A stretch of DNA of 47,829 bases, from the NCBI GenBank assembly GCA_031411575.1, contig JANOBJ010000062.1, positions 1 through 47,829 of the forward strand. Reading direction: 5' to 3'. The stretch is from JANOBJ01 sp031411575. Its GTDB lineage: Bacteria > Pseudomonadota > Gammaproteobacteria > Burkholderiales > Burkholderiaceae_C. The notes beneath the pieces were generated by a model, which was given only the letters and a program-made list of their open reading frames with translations, had not been told where the DNA came from and searched no databases. The translations under genes and the position numbers were made by a program. Of the stretch, positions 14,089-22,055 are shown piece after piece; the stretch's first letter is position 1; each line of letters begins with the position of its first letter.

Positions 14089-15284
14089 GCGTGTTCATGC
14101 GCATCCGGCTCGTGCCACGTGGACTGGCGATTGGGCTGGTGACGTTGGCCGCTTTCGGGTCAGCGTGCGCGCGCGAACTCACCATTGGCCTGCTCTCGGC
14201 GGCTGACGATGAGCGTTACAGCGTGCAATCGCTGGAAAAGAGCTACCCGGATTGGCCCGGAGGCCGCGCGGCGCACGCCGTCGCGATGGCGCTGGACGAC
14301 GCCAGTTTCACTCTGCAGGCAGCGGGGTGGTCCAAGACCCGGGTGGTTGCCGTGGAGGCCCCGGACACGGCGGGTGTGCCGGGCGCTGTACAGGCGCTGC
14401 TCAAGCAAGGGGTTCGCCTTATCGTGCTCGAACTTCCCGCAGCCGCGGTGGTTCAGGCGGTGGCAGCGGCCCGCGGCAAGGACGCGGTGTTGATCAATGC
14501 CGCTGCTCCGGAAGATGCGTTGCGTGCAGCACAATGCGCGCCCCATCTGTTGCATACCCTGCCCAGCCACGCCATGCAGGCAGATGCGTTGGCGCAGGCA
14601 CTCGTTGCGCGCAAATGGACCAAGCCAATCGTGCTGCACGGGCCGGGGCCTGACGACCAGCTGCTGCTGGCGGCTTTTGCCCGCAGCGCCAGGCGATTTG
14701 GGTTGAAGCCGGTGGCGCAGCGCGCGTTCAAGCTGTCCAACGACCCGCGTGAACGCGAGCTCGGCAACGTCCGCCTGCTCACGGCCAATGCGGATTACGA
14801 TGTCGTCATGGTGCTCGATGCAGCGGGCGAGTTCGCGCGCGATTTGCCGTTCAGGTCGCTCCTGCCCCGACCCGTGGTGGGCAGCGGCGGGCTCACTGCG
14901 CAGGCGTGGAGCGGCTGGTACGAACGCTACGGCGCCCCCCAACTCAACCGGCGTTTCTTCAAGCGCAGCGGCCGTGCCATGACGAGCTACGACTGGGCCG
15001 CGTGGACGGCTGCGACGGCGATCGCAGAACTGGTCTCGCGTGATGCCAAGGCCGGCTTCGCCCAACAACTCAAGGCGCTGAAGCAGGGCGATGTGACGAT
15101 TGACGGCTACAAGGGCCGGAGCCTGTCGTTTCGCGCGTGGGACGGGCAACTGCGCCAGCCGCTGCTGCTGGTGCATGGCAACGGCCTGGCCGACACTGCG
15201 CCGGTGGAGGGCTTCCTGCACCCGCGCACGACGCTGGATACGCTGGGCTTCGACGCAGCTGAAACCGGGTGCAAGACGCCATGA
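14085..15284 (+). CDS. ABC transporter substrate-binding protein, PQQ-dependent alcohol dehydrogenase system
   Basis: The 399-residue secreted protein has a signal peptide (hydrophobic GLAIGLVTLAAFGSACA, about residues 13-29) and a LivJ-like periplasmic-binding fold. Features such as ELTIGLLSAADDERYSVQSLEKSYPDWPG-type N-terminus (read in parts), LINAAAPEDALRAAQCAPHLLHTLPS and MTSYDWAAWTAATAIAEL match the family recorded as the binding protein of PQQ-alcohol dehydrogenase clusters. The gene starts by overlap with a 12-codon ORF and ends by overlap (ATGA) with the permease gene. A beta-propeller partner often found beside this family is not seen here. Ligand unknown. Confidence 0.82.
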   Translation: MSVFMRIRLVPRGLAIGLVTLAAFGSACARELTIGLLSAADDERYSVQSLEKSYPDWPGGRAAHAVAMALDDASFTLQAAGWSKTRVVAVEAPDTAGVPGAVQALLKQGVRLIVLELPAAAVVQAVAAARGKDAVLINAAAPEDALRAAQCAPHLLHTLPSHAMQADALAQALVARKWTKPIVLHGPGPDDQLLLAAFARSARRFGLKPVAQRAFKLSNDPRERELGNVRLLTANADYDVVMVLDAAGEFARDLPFRSLLPRPVVGSGGLTAQAWSGWYERYGAPQLNRRFFKRSGRAMTSYDWAAWTAATAIAELVSRDAKAGFAQQLKALKQGDVTIDGYKGRSLSFRAWDGQLRQPLLLVHGNGLADTAPVEGFLHPRTTLDTLGFDAAETGCKTP

Positions 15285-16096
15285 ACGCGGCCCATGCCCT
15301 TCGAGCCATGGCCGCCGTGGTGGGCCGCGAGGCCAACAGCTTCGCGCGTCAGCCGGGGCGCCTGTTTTCGGCGCTGGTGCGTCCGTTGCTCTGGTTGCTG
15401 GTATTTGCCGCGGGTTTCCAGAACGTGTTTGGCGTGGCCATTGCACCGCCGTACGAAACGTACATTGAATACAAGGTCTACATCATGCCGGGACTGCTCG
15501 GCATGATTGCCCTGTTCAACGGCATGCAGAGTTCGCTCGCCATGGTGTATGACCGCGAGATGGGCGTCATGCGGCTGCTGCTCACCGCGCCATTGCCGCG
15601 CGCGTGGATTCTGGCTTGTAAGCTGGCTGCGGGCTCCTTGTTGTCGTTTCTGCAGATGCTGGTTTTCCTGTTGGCCTGCTGGTTGTTTGGGATTGATCTG
15701 CTGCCTGTCCATGTGCTGCTGGCGCTCCCTGTGTTTTTGCTGGCGGCGCTGATGCTGGGCGCGGTGGGGCTGGTCTTGTCGGTGTATGTGAAGCAACTGG
15801 AGAATTTTGCCGGCACCATGAACTTTGTCATTTTCCCGATGTTCTTCATCAGCACGGCGCTCTACCCCCTGTGGAAGCTGGAAGAGTCCGGCGCGCAGGT
15901 GGTGCACTGGCTGGCGCGCTTCAATCCCTTCACCCACGCGGTCGAGGCAATGCGGTTCGCGCTGTACGGTCAGGCGCAGAAGGACAGCCTGCTCGTCGTG
16001 GCGGGCTGTGCCGTGCTGTTTTTCGGCGTGGCTCTCTGGGGCTACGATCCCCAGCGGGGTATGGCCCGGCGTCCAGCAGGCGGAGGGCCTCCATGA
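15281..16096 (+). CDS. ABC-2 type permease of PQQ-alcohol dehydrogenase systems (PedC-like)
   Basis: The 271-residue membrane protein has about six hydrophobic segments and the ABC-2 signature region around YDREMGVMRLLLTAPLPR. The segment SVYVKQLENFAGTMNFVIFP matches permeases that accompany the PQQ-associated ATPase. The ATG at 15281 overlaps the previous stop (ATGA), and the gene's own stop overlaps the next start. Together with the ATPase it should form an inner-membrane transporter. ABC-2 permeases usually export, so it may secrete a factor or remove a toxic product; this is inference. Confidence 0.85.
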   Translation: MNAAHALRAMAAVVGREANSFARQPGRLFSALVRPLLWLLVFAAGFQNVFGVAIAPPYETYIEYKVYIMPGLLGMIALFNGMQSSLAMVYDREMGVMRLLLTAPLPRAWILACKLAAGSLLSFLQMLVFLLACWLFGIDLLPVHVLLALPVFLLAALMLGAVGLVLSVYVKQLENFAGTMNFVIFPMFFISTALYPLWKLEESGAQVVHWLARFNPFTHAVEAMRFALYGQAQKDSLLVVAGCAVLFFGVALWGYDPQRGMARRPAGGGPP

Positions 16097-16797
16097 AGTA
16101 TTTTCCGGGGCTATCGGCACTGAACCGATCGCCGCAAAACCGCGCCCTGCCGATTGAGCCGCTCTGGTTTGAGTGGCTTGCGCTCGTTGGGCTCTTTGCG
16201 TTTGCCTCCTGGTTGCTGGGTGTGCAGGGGGTCTGGCTGCTGTTGCTCCGGTCCGACCCAACCGGTATCACATTCGTCATCATCGTGGTGTTTGTGGCTT
16301 CCACGCTCTGGACGGGGGCCCGCGCGCGCGAACTGTCCAGCCAGCGCGCTTTGCTGCAGGCGGCTTCCACACGGCAACCGCAGTCGTGGGGCGCGGCGCA
16401 TGGATGGGCGGCGGAGTATTGGGCCGACCTGACGGCGGCGCCGCGCGACTCCGGCGCTCCGCTTGACATGCTGCTGGAGCGCACCCATGGGCCTCATTCC
16501 ACCGCCTGGTGGGTCAACGGTATCCAGCTCAAGCTCGGGTTGCTTGGCAAGGTCATCGGGTTCTCGATCCTGGCGCTGCAAATCGGGCAGATGCAGAATT
16601 TTGATGCTTCCCAGTCCCAGGAACTGCTGCGCAGTCTGACGACAGGTCTGGGTGTGGCGCTGTTGACCACCATGGTCGGGCTGGTCGGCAACATCCTGCT
16701 GGGCTTGCAACTGACGCGGCTGGACCGCTTTGCCGATGACCTGGTGGTGCAGGCGCAGCGCCACGGATTGCGGATCTCATCCAAACAGCCGGATTGA
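16093..16797 (+). CDS. MotA/TolQ/ExbB-family proton-channel-like membrane protein
   Basis: The 234-residue protein has hydrophobic segments at about 28-50, 57-75, 147-163 and 183-207. The last carries GLGVALLTTMVGLVGNILLG, very like the MotA/ExbB/TolQ signature helix. The next gene encodes an ExbD/TolR-like partner with a membrane Asp, so the pair probably forms a proton- or sodium-driven motor unit in the inner membrane. No TonB, Tol or flagellar genes are near. The start at 16093 overlaps the permease stop (ATGA); longer in-frame starts lie inside the permease gene. The client of this motor is unknown. Confidence 0.75.
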   Translation: MKYFPGLSALNRSPQNRALPIEPLWFEWLALVGLFAFASWLLGVQGVWLLLLRSDPTGITFVIIVVFVASTLWTGARARELSSQRALLQAASTRQPQSWGAAHGWAAEYWADLTAAPRDSGAPLDMLLERTHGPHSTAWWVNGIQLKLGLLGKVIGFSILALQIGQMQNFDASQSQELLRSLTTGLGVALLTTMVGLVGNILLGLQLTRLDRFADDLVVQAQRHGLRISSKQPD

Positions 16798-16800
16798 GCC

Positions 16801-17430
16801 ATGCGCCGCCGCAACATCTCGCGCGAACCCGAGGTCGATCCCTTCTATGACATGTTGTTCAACATGCTGATCGCGTTCGTTTTCTGCTTCATCATCGCGT
16901 TGCTGGCCATGAACCCCAAGGCGCTGAAGGCCGGTGACATTCCTGCGAAAGCGGAATACATCCTCACGCTGTCCTGGCCTGACTTCGATCCGAACGATAT
17001 CGATGCGTGGGTGCAGGGGCCATCCGGTGATGTGGTCTGGTACCGGGCGCGCGAAGCGGGTCTGATGCACCTGGATCGGGACGATCGCGGCGTGTCCAAT
17101 GACACCATCCTCGTGAACGGGCGGAAGGTAGTGAACCCGCTCAACCAGGAAGTGATCACCATTCGCGGGATCCAGCCCGGCGAGTACATCGTCAACGCCC
17201 ACTACTTCGAATCGAAAGACGTGGATTCGAAAGACCCGAAATCCGGCCAACCGGTGGAGGCGAGCCTTTCCGTCGTCAAGGTCAATCCGCGCGCCGAAGT
17301 GGCTTACTACGGCCAGCAAATCCTGGCCCGTAGGGGCGTGGAGGCAACGATGGTCCGTTTTTCCGTGCTGCCCGACGGCAGTATCGGCAACATCAATACA
17401 GTGGCCAAACAACTGGTGAAACAACAATGA
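16801..17430 (+). CDS. ExbD/TolR-like single-pass protein with periplasmic DUF2135-like domain
   Basis: The 209-residue protein has one N-terminal membrane segment (about 16-36) preceded by VDPFYDMLFNMLIAFVF. The Asp at residue 17 sits where ExbD, TolR and MotB carry their channel Asp. The periplasmic part begins with ILTLSWPDFDPNDIDAWV then GPSGDVVWYR, resembling the DUF2135/YfaP beta-sandwich (W..D.D..V..P.G..V.Y). It is not the usual ExbD/TolR periplasmic domain nor an OmpA-type peptidoglycan binder. It starts four bases after the ExbB-like gene. I infer a motor stator whose output domain contacts an unknown periplasmic or outer-membrane partner. Confidence 0.65.
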   Translation: MRRRNISREPEVDPFYDMLFNMLIAFVFCFIIALLAMNPKALKAGDIPAKAEYILTLSWPDFDPNDIDAWVQGPSGDVVWYRAREAGLMHLDRDDRGVSNDTILVNGRKVVNPLNQEVITIRGIQPGEYIVNAHYFESKDVDSKDPKSGQPVEASLSVVKVNPRAEVAYYGQQILARRGVEATMVRFSVLPDGSIGNINTVAKQLVKQQ

Positions 17431-17546
17431 AAAAACCGACACCTTGGCGCGGGTTGCACCGGCCACACCGAGTCTTGCGCGAGCGGTCGCACGTGGCATC
17501 AAACCCGCCGGAGTGCTGGGCGGTCGCCAGAGGAGAGGTGGCATGA
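17427..17546 (+). CDS. 39-residue ORF coupled at both ends by ATGA overlaps
   Basis: The ATG overlaps the TGA of the ExbD-like gene (17427-17430), and its TGA overlaps the ATG of the next gene (17543-17546). The predicted peptide begins MKKPTPWRGLHRPHRVLRER, is rich in Arg, His and Pro, and has no membrane segment. It fills the 112-base gap exactly, which favours real translation or at least coupling. It may be the remnant of a larger gene. No homologue is recognised. Confidence 0.4.
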   Translation: MKKPTPWRGLHRPHRVLRERSHVASNPPECWAVARGEVA

Positions 17547-18040
17547 CGCTCGCGATCATCCTGGCTTACTCAGTCTTGCTGCTGCTGCTGGCGTTGGCAT
17601 TGCTGTGGTCGCACTGGCCGCGCTGGCTCAAGGCCCTGCTGGCGGTTTCGGTGACAGCTTTCCATTTTTTTGGCTTTGGCGCTGTGCATGGCCTGCTGGG
17701 CGTCCCGAGCCCTGACAACCTGCCCGAACGGTTCGTGATGCTGGCAGCCGTGGTGGACGAGCCTACGCAAAAGTCCGCCGGGTCGCTGTACCTGTGGATC
17801 AACCCGCTGATTGAGGGCAAGGCGTTGCTCGCGCCGCGCGCCTACAAGCTGCCGTACAGCCGTGAACTGCATGAACAGATCAACGATGGCATCAAGAAAG
17901 GCCGGGATGGCGTGAGCCAGATGGGGACTGCCGAGGTCAAAGTGGGCGCTGGCCGCGGGCTGGGCTGGTTGAGCCCCGGCAACGACGAGCAGGAGATCAA
18001 GATTCGCGATCTGCCTGTGCCCCAGTTGCCGGAGAAATGA
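17543..18040 (+). CDS. Small inner-membrane protein of unknown function
   Basis: The 165-residue protein has two N-terminal hydrophobic segments (about 3-24 and 32-54, the second containing AVSVTAFHFFGFGAVHGLLG). A soluble C-terminal part of about 110 residues follows, with VDEPTQKSAGSLYLWINP and PRAYKLPYSRELHEQI. No family is recognised. The start overlaps the 39-codon ORF, and the stop overlaps the lipoprotein start (ATGATG). Conservation of operon order with the ExbB/ExbD-like pair would suggest a structural part of that complex. Confidence 0.65.
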   Translation: MTLAIILAYSVLLLLLALALLWSHWPRWLKALLAVSVTAFHFFGFGAVHGLLGVPSPDNLPERFVMLAAVVDEPTQKSAGSLYLWINPLIEGKALLAPRAYKLPYSRELHEQINDGIKKGRDGVSQMGTAEVKVGAGRGLGWLSPGNDEQEIKIRDLPVPQLPEK

Positions 18041-18753
18041 TGCGCTACGCACTTGCCAGCCTGGTCCTGACCACACTGCTGGCGGCATGTGGCAGTCGGA
18101 CAAATGAGGAGCCACTGTTCCCGCTCGAGCAGGGTCGAAGCTGGAGCTACCGGACGGTCACCACGCTTGGAGATGTTGGCACTGCGCCGAGCCGTGAGAG
18201 TCTGACGCTCACGGTTCGGGGCAGCGATGCCATTGAGGGCGCGCCAGCCTGGCGCCGGCGCAGCAGCAGCGGCGTGGAGTACTGGCTTCGCAGTGATGCC
18301 ACAGGGATCTTCAGAGTCGCCAGCAAAGGTCCGCTGGACCGGGACCCTTTGATCGACGCAACGCCGCGCTATGTCTTGCGCAAGCCGTTCGTGGTCGGTA
18401 CCCAGTGGCAGGCCAACACCACGTCGTATGTGCTTCAGCGGCGCAACGAGTTCCCGCGCGAATTGCGGCACTTGACGCGCTACAAGACGCTGCCGATGAG
18501 CTACCGCATCGATGCGGTTGACGAGCGCGTGGTCACGCCGGCGGGGGATTTCAAGGATTGTTTGCGCGTGCTGGGGCAGGCTGAAATCCGGCTCTACGTG
18601 GACGAGGCCTTTGCCTGGCGCGACGTGCCCCTGATCACGCGCGAGTGGTACTGCCCAGGTGTTGGATTGGCCAGGTTGGAGCGAAATGAGCCCTCGCCGA
18701 CCAAATTCATTCTGGGCGGCACCGTAACAATGGAGCTGACCGCATGGCGCTAG
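18037..18753 (+). CDS. Putative lipoprotein of unknown function
   Basis: The 238-residue protein has a type II signal peptide with lipobox LLAAC and the lipidated Cys at about residue 18. Ser follows at +3 and no Asp at +2, so outer-membrane sorting is plausible. The mature part has the look of a beta-rich domain: FPLEQGRSWSYRTVTT, TPAGDFKDCLRVLGQAEI and REWYCPGVGLARLER. The pattern (W.Y....G.F..C..V.......Y....GvG) is seen in a broad family of secreted proteins of unknown function. It overlaps the preceding gene and the NosR-like gene, so it is part of the coupled operon. Confidence 0.7.
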   Translation: MMRYALASLVLTTLLAACGSRTNEEPLFPLEQGRSWSYRTVTTLGDVGTAPSRESLTLTVRGSDAIEGAPAWRRRSSSGVEYWLRSDATGIFRVASKGPLDRDPLIDATPRYVLRKPFVVGTQWQANTTSYVLQRRNEFPRELRHLTRYKTLPMSYRIDAVDERVVTPAGDFKDCLRVLGQAEIRLYVDEAFAWRDVPLITREWYCPGVGLARLERNEPSPTKFILGGTVTMELTAWR

Positions 18754-20897
18754 GCTTCGGAGCGGGTGTTCCGAACTGGATACGGCACGGGGTTGCCTTG
18801 CTGGCACTGCTGGTTCTGGCGATCACCGGCGCCCACGCAGGCACGCTGACCAAGTCTGATCTTGAGCGCATGTTTGCACCTGCGCTGACGGTGGGGGAGC
18901 GCAACGCCAACTTGCCGGTGTGGCCACTTTTCGCGCGGGAAGGGCCCAAACTGACTCTGCGCGGCTATGTCTTCGAATCCATCGATCTGGAGCCCGTGCG
19001 GGGATATGCCGGCAAGCCCATCAACCTGTTGGTTGCGATCGACCCGGCTGGAAAATTCCTGGATGTAAGGCTGATTTCCCACAAAGAACCCTTGTTCATG
19101 AGCGAGGCAGGAACAGATTTGCTGGCCCGTTTTGCCGATCAGTACAAAGGCCTGACGATTCACCACAGCATCGAGATCTTCGGCCCGAAGTCGCGCACCA
19201 GTCGCGATGAGACTTCCGCCGCATTGCACGGCGTGGCTGCGGGAACGGTGACGGTGAAAGCCATGGACCTGAGCATCATGGAGTCAGCCATGTCGGTGGC
19301 GCGGGCCCAGCTGGACGCGAATGGCAATGGCGCGCCTGCCACCGCTCGCCAGCAAGGCGGAGGATCTGCGACGCGGCGCATGGCCGAGCGCCGCAGCGAA
19401 ATGGACTGGGCCGAACTGAACGGCAAGCGCCTGGTGCAGAGCCTGGTGTTGACGCGTGGCCAGATCGAACGCGCATTTGCAGGAACACGGGCCGAGGGGA
19501 ACGACAAAGTGGCGGCCAGCCAGCCAGACCAGACAGCCGTTGAGCTCCATGTGGCGCTGGTCAGCGTGCCGCAGATCGGATTGAATCTGCTCGATACGCC
19601 CGGCTGGCGGCAACTCAGCGCGAACTTGCGTCGCGCCAGCCAGGCGGTTCTCGTGACCGAGGGCGGGCCGCTGTCAAAAATGGCGTATGAAAGCCAGCGC
19701 GTGCAGACAGCCATCCCCTTTGTCTTGCGCCAGGGCGGACGTGAGCTCAACCTGCGGTCGATGGCCTACGACAATGGGTTGGCCGTACCAGGCTATCCGC
19801 AAGACAGGCGTGCACATTTCCTGCTGGTGGACAGCGCCACCCCGCTCGACCCCGCGCAGCCTTTCGATCTGAGCTTTCGCCTTGGGCGTCGGTATGGCAG
19901 CTTTGCCGCGCAGGTGGCTGAGGCAAGTTTTCCGCTTGGCTACGCGTTGCCCGATGCCCCAGCATTGATTGCTGCCTCTTACGAACCCGCCTGGGTCGCG
20001 AGCTGGCGGCAGCGCATCTGGGAGATCGGCGTCCTGGTGGCAGGGCTTGCCGTGCTGGTGGTGGCATTGGCGCGGCAGCAGTGGCTCAGCGCGACCCAGC
20101 AACGGCTGCAGGTTTTCCGGGTGGGCTACCTGCTTTTCACACTGGGATTCATCGGCTGGTTTGCCCAAGGGCAGCTGACCATCATCAACATCACATCGTC
20201 GCTGGAATCACTGGCTTCGGGTCGCGACCTGGGCTTTTTGCTGTCCGATCCGATGACGGTGTTGCTGTGGGGCTTCGTGCTGGTGACACTGTTCATCTGG
20301 GGGCGAGGTACGTTCTGCGGTTGGCTGTGCCCGTTTGGTGCCCTGCAGGAATTGATCAGTCTGGTGGTGCGGCGTCTGGGTTTTCGTCCGACCCGCTTGC
20401 GCACCGCGTTGGACGCACGCCTCAAATGGGTCAAGTACGGTGTACTGGCGACGATTGTCGTGACGCTGTTTGCAGCGCCTCAACTGGCCGAGAGCGCGGT
20501 CGAAATCGAACCCTTCAAAACGGCCATCAGCTCTTATTTCCAGCGCGATTGGCCCTATGTGGCATGGGCGGTAGTCTGCCTGGCGCTGAGCGTCATGGTC
20601 TATCGCGGGTACTGTCGCTACATCTGCCCGTTGGGGGCGGCACTCGCCGCTACCGACGTGTTGCGCCGCTGGGCGTGGATTCCCCGCCGTGCCGAATGCG
20701 GTACACCGTGCCAGAGTTGCCGTCACCGCTGCGAGTACCAGGCGATAGAGCCGATTGGCAAGGTGGACTACAGCGAGTGTTTCCAATGCCTCGATTGCGT
20801 GGCCATTCACCAGGACGAGCAGCGCTGCCTTCCTTTGATTCAGCAGCGCAAGCCTGGCCAGCGCGTAATTCCGGTCACGGTGGTGGACGCCACATGA
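18744..20897 (+). CDS. NosR/NirI-family FMN-binding polyferredoxin membrane protein
   Basis: The 717-residue protein follows the NosR plan. A signal segment (about 12-32) is followed by a periplasmic FMN-binding domain with GVAAGTVTVKAMDLSI, whose Thr at about 168 occupies the position of the covalent FMN-threonine. After about residue 430 come membrane helices, then CGWLCPFGALQELI, CRYICPLGAALA and C-terminal Cys clusters CGTPCQSCRHRC and CFQCLDC for [4Fe-4S] centres. NosR feeds electrons to nitrous oxide reductase, but no nos genes are here. ApbE, the FMN transferase, follows directly. I infer electron transfer between the quinone pool and a periplasmic enzyme or cofactor of the PQQ system. 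The ATG overlaps the lipoprotein end by ten bases. Confidence 0.85.
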   Translation: MALGFGAGVPNWIRHGVALLALLVLAITGAHAGTLTKSDLERMFAPALTVGERNANLPVWPLFAREGPKLTLRGYVFESIDLEPVRGYAGKPINLLVAIDPAGKFLDVRLISHKEPLFMSEAGTDLLARFADQYKGLTIHHSIEIFGPKSRTSRDETSAALHGVAAGTVTVKAMDLSIMESAMSVARAQLDANGNGAPATARQQGGGSATRRMAERRSEMDWAELNGKRLVQSLVLTRGQIERAFAGTRAEGNDKVAASQPDQTAVELHVALVSVPQIGLNLLDTPGWRQLSANLRRASQAVLVTEGGPLSKMAYESQRVQTAIPFVLRQGGRELNLRSMAYDNGLAVPGYPQDRRAHFLLVDSATPLDPAQPFDLSFRLGRRYGSFAAQVAEASFPLGYALPDAPALIAASYEPAWVASWRQRIWEIGVLVAGLAVLVVALARQQWLSATQQRLQVFRVGYLLFTLGFIGWFAQGQLTIINITSSLESLASGRDLGFLLSDPMTVLLWGFVLVTLFIWGRGTFCGWLCPFGALQELISLVVRRLGFRPTRLRTALDARLKWVKYGVLATIVVTLFAAPQLAESAVEIEPFKTAISSYFQRDWPYVAWAVVCLALSVMVYRGYCRYICPLGAALAATDVLRRWAWIPRRAECGTPCQSCRHRCEYQAIEPIGKVDYSECFQCLDCVAIHQDEQRCLPLIQQRKPGQRVIPVTVVDAT

Positions 20898-21898
20898 CGC
20901 CCGACATGCGCCGCCGGCAAGTCTTGCGAGTCACGCTCGGTCTCGGGGCCAGCTTGGCCCTTTCGCGCGCTGGCAGCGCAGAGCCGCCGCTGCAGTGGCG
21001 CGAGCGCGCGCTCATCGGCTTTGGCACGAGCTTGAGTTTGCGTGCGGCGCACCGCGAGGCCTGGCGAGTGGACGCCGGTCTGGACGCCGCTATTCGGGCG
21101 ATCCGCCATGTCGAGCGCCAGATGAGTCTGTTTGACGAACACAGCGCGTTGCGTCAGCTCAACCAGCACGGCTTGCTGCGCAACCCGGACGTCCATCTGT
21201 CGCAGGTGTTGACGCTGGCGGGCCATATCGCATCGCGCAGCGGCGGTGCCTTTGACGTCACCATGCAGCCGCTGTGGAACACCTGGGCCGCTGCCCAACG
21301 CGAAGAGCGATTGCCCAGTGCCACAGAAATCAGGCGCGCGCATAGCCGGGTCGACTGGCGTGCCGTGCGGGTGGAAGAAAGCGCCATCACGCTGGCGCGT
21401 CCCGGCATGGCCATTTCACTCAACGGCATCGCACAAGGTTACGCCGCAGATCTGGCGCGCGCCAGACTGCAGGCGTTCGGGATTGAACATGCCTTGCTCG
21501 ATACGGGCGAGTGGTCGCCGCTGGGCCAGGGGCCGGAAGGCGCGCCCTGGACACTGGCGCTGGACCCGGATAGCCGAAGCGGTGTTGCCCGGCAGGTGCG
21601 GCTGGTTGGCGACGGGCGCGCCATCGCCACTTCGTCGGATGCGCACACGGTTTTCAGCGATGACCGCCGGCACCATCACATCATGGATCCGCGGACCGGC
21701 TACTCGCCGGCGACCTGGTCTTCTGTCACCGTCGCTGCGCCATCCTGTGCGCTGGCCGATGGCTTGACCAAAGTCATGTTCATGGCCACGGCGCCCCAGG
21801 CGATGGGGTTGGCCCGTCAATGGGGCGTGGACGTTTTGCTTGTTGCCAAAACCGGACACTGGCAGGCCAGTCGGGGGATGCCGCTGCGCCGGGTGTGA
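20894..21898 (+). CDS. apbE: FAD:protein FMN transferase ApbE
   Basis: The 334-residue protein has a Tat/Sec-type leader (MRRRQVLRVTLGLGASLAL) and ApbE motifs SRSGGAFDVTMQPLW, ISLNGIAQGYAADLAR and HHIMDPRTGYSP. ApbE cleaves FAD and attaches FMN to Thr in proteins such as NosR and RnfG, so the NosR-like protein encoded upstream is the obvious client. The ATG at 20894 overlaps the NosR-like stop (ATGA). The loop after the central strand reads LLDTGEWSPLGQGPEG where many ApbE proteins have a Gly-Gly-Asp motif, a small departure. It is the last gene of the long coupled operon. Confidence 0.9.
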   Translation: MTPDMRRRQVLRVTLGLGASLALSRAGSAEPPLQWRERALIGFGTSLSLRAAHREAWRVDAGLDAAIRAIRHVERQMSLFDEHSALRQLNQHGLLRNPDVHLSQVLTLAGHIASRSGGAFDVTMQPLWNTWAAAQREERLPSATEIRRAHSRVDWRAVRVEESAITLARPGMAISLNGIAQGYAADLARARLQAFGIEHALLDTGEWSPLGQGPEGAPWTLALDPDSRSGVARQVRLVGDGRAIATSSDAHTVFSDDRRHHHIMDPRTGYSPATWSSVTVAAPSCALADGLTKVMFMATAPQAMGLARQWGVDVLLVAKTGHWQASRGMPLRRV

Positions 21899-21933
21899 CG
21901 TGGCGGCGCTACCGGTTCCGTGTGGGTTTGTAC

Positions 21934-22007
21934 CATTTTGAGAATTTGGTAAGCAGAGTTCCTCAACTTAGGGTTTCGCCTAGGGGGGCAGCGAGGTTCC
22001 GGTTCAA
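21934..22007 (+). promoter_or_regulatory. Three-block regulatory element, copy 2 (upstream of the PQQ dehydrogenase)
   Basis: CATTTTGAGAAT (21934-21945), AGGGTTTCGCCTAGG (21970-21984) and GGTTCAA (22001-22007) reproduce the blocks at 5593-5666 with the same 36- and 31-base spacing. The filler differs except for a few bases, so conservation is confined to the blocks. The third block ends 48 bases before the GTG start. The element gives the dehydrogenase its own promoter region despite the operon directly upstream. Confidence 0.65.
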
Positions 22008-22055
22008 GAATCCTCCTGCCTGAGAGGCAAATCCACAAACAGTAGGAGACAAACC

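Noticed and set aside
14050..17546. PqqA precursor peptide among the small coupled ORFs
   Set aside because: Neither the 12-codon nor the 39-codon ORF has the Glu-x3-Tyr pair that forms PQQ.
18744..21898. Part of a nitrous oxide reductase (nos) cluster
   Set aside because: No nosZ, nosD, nosF or nosY is present, and the genes are coupled to the PQQ-associated operon.
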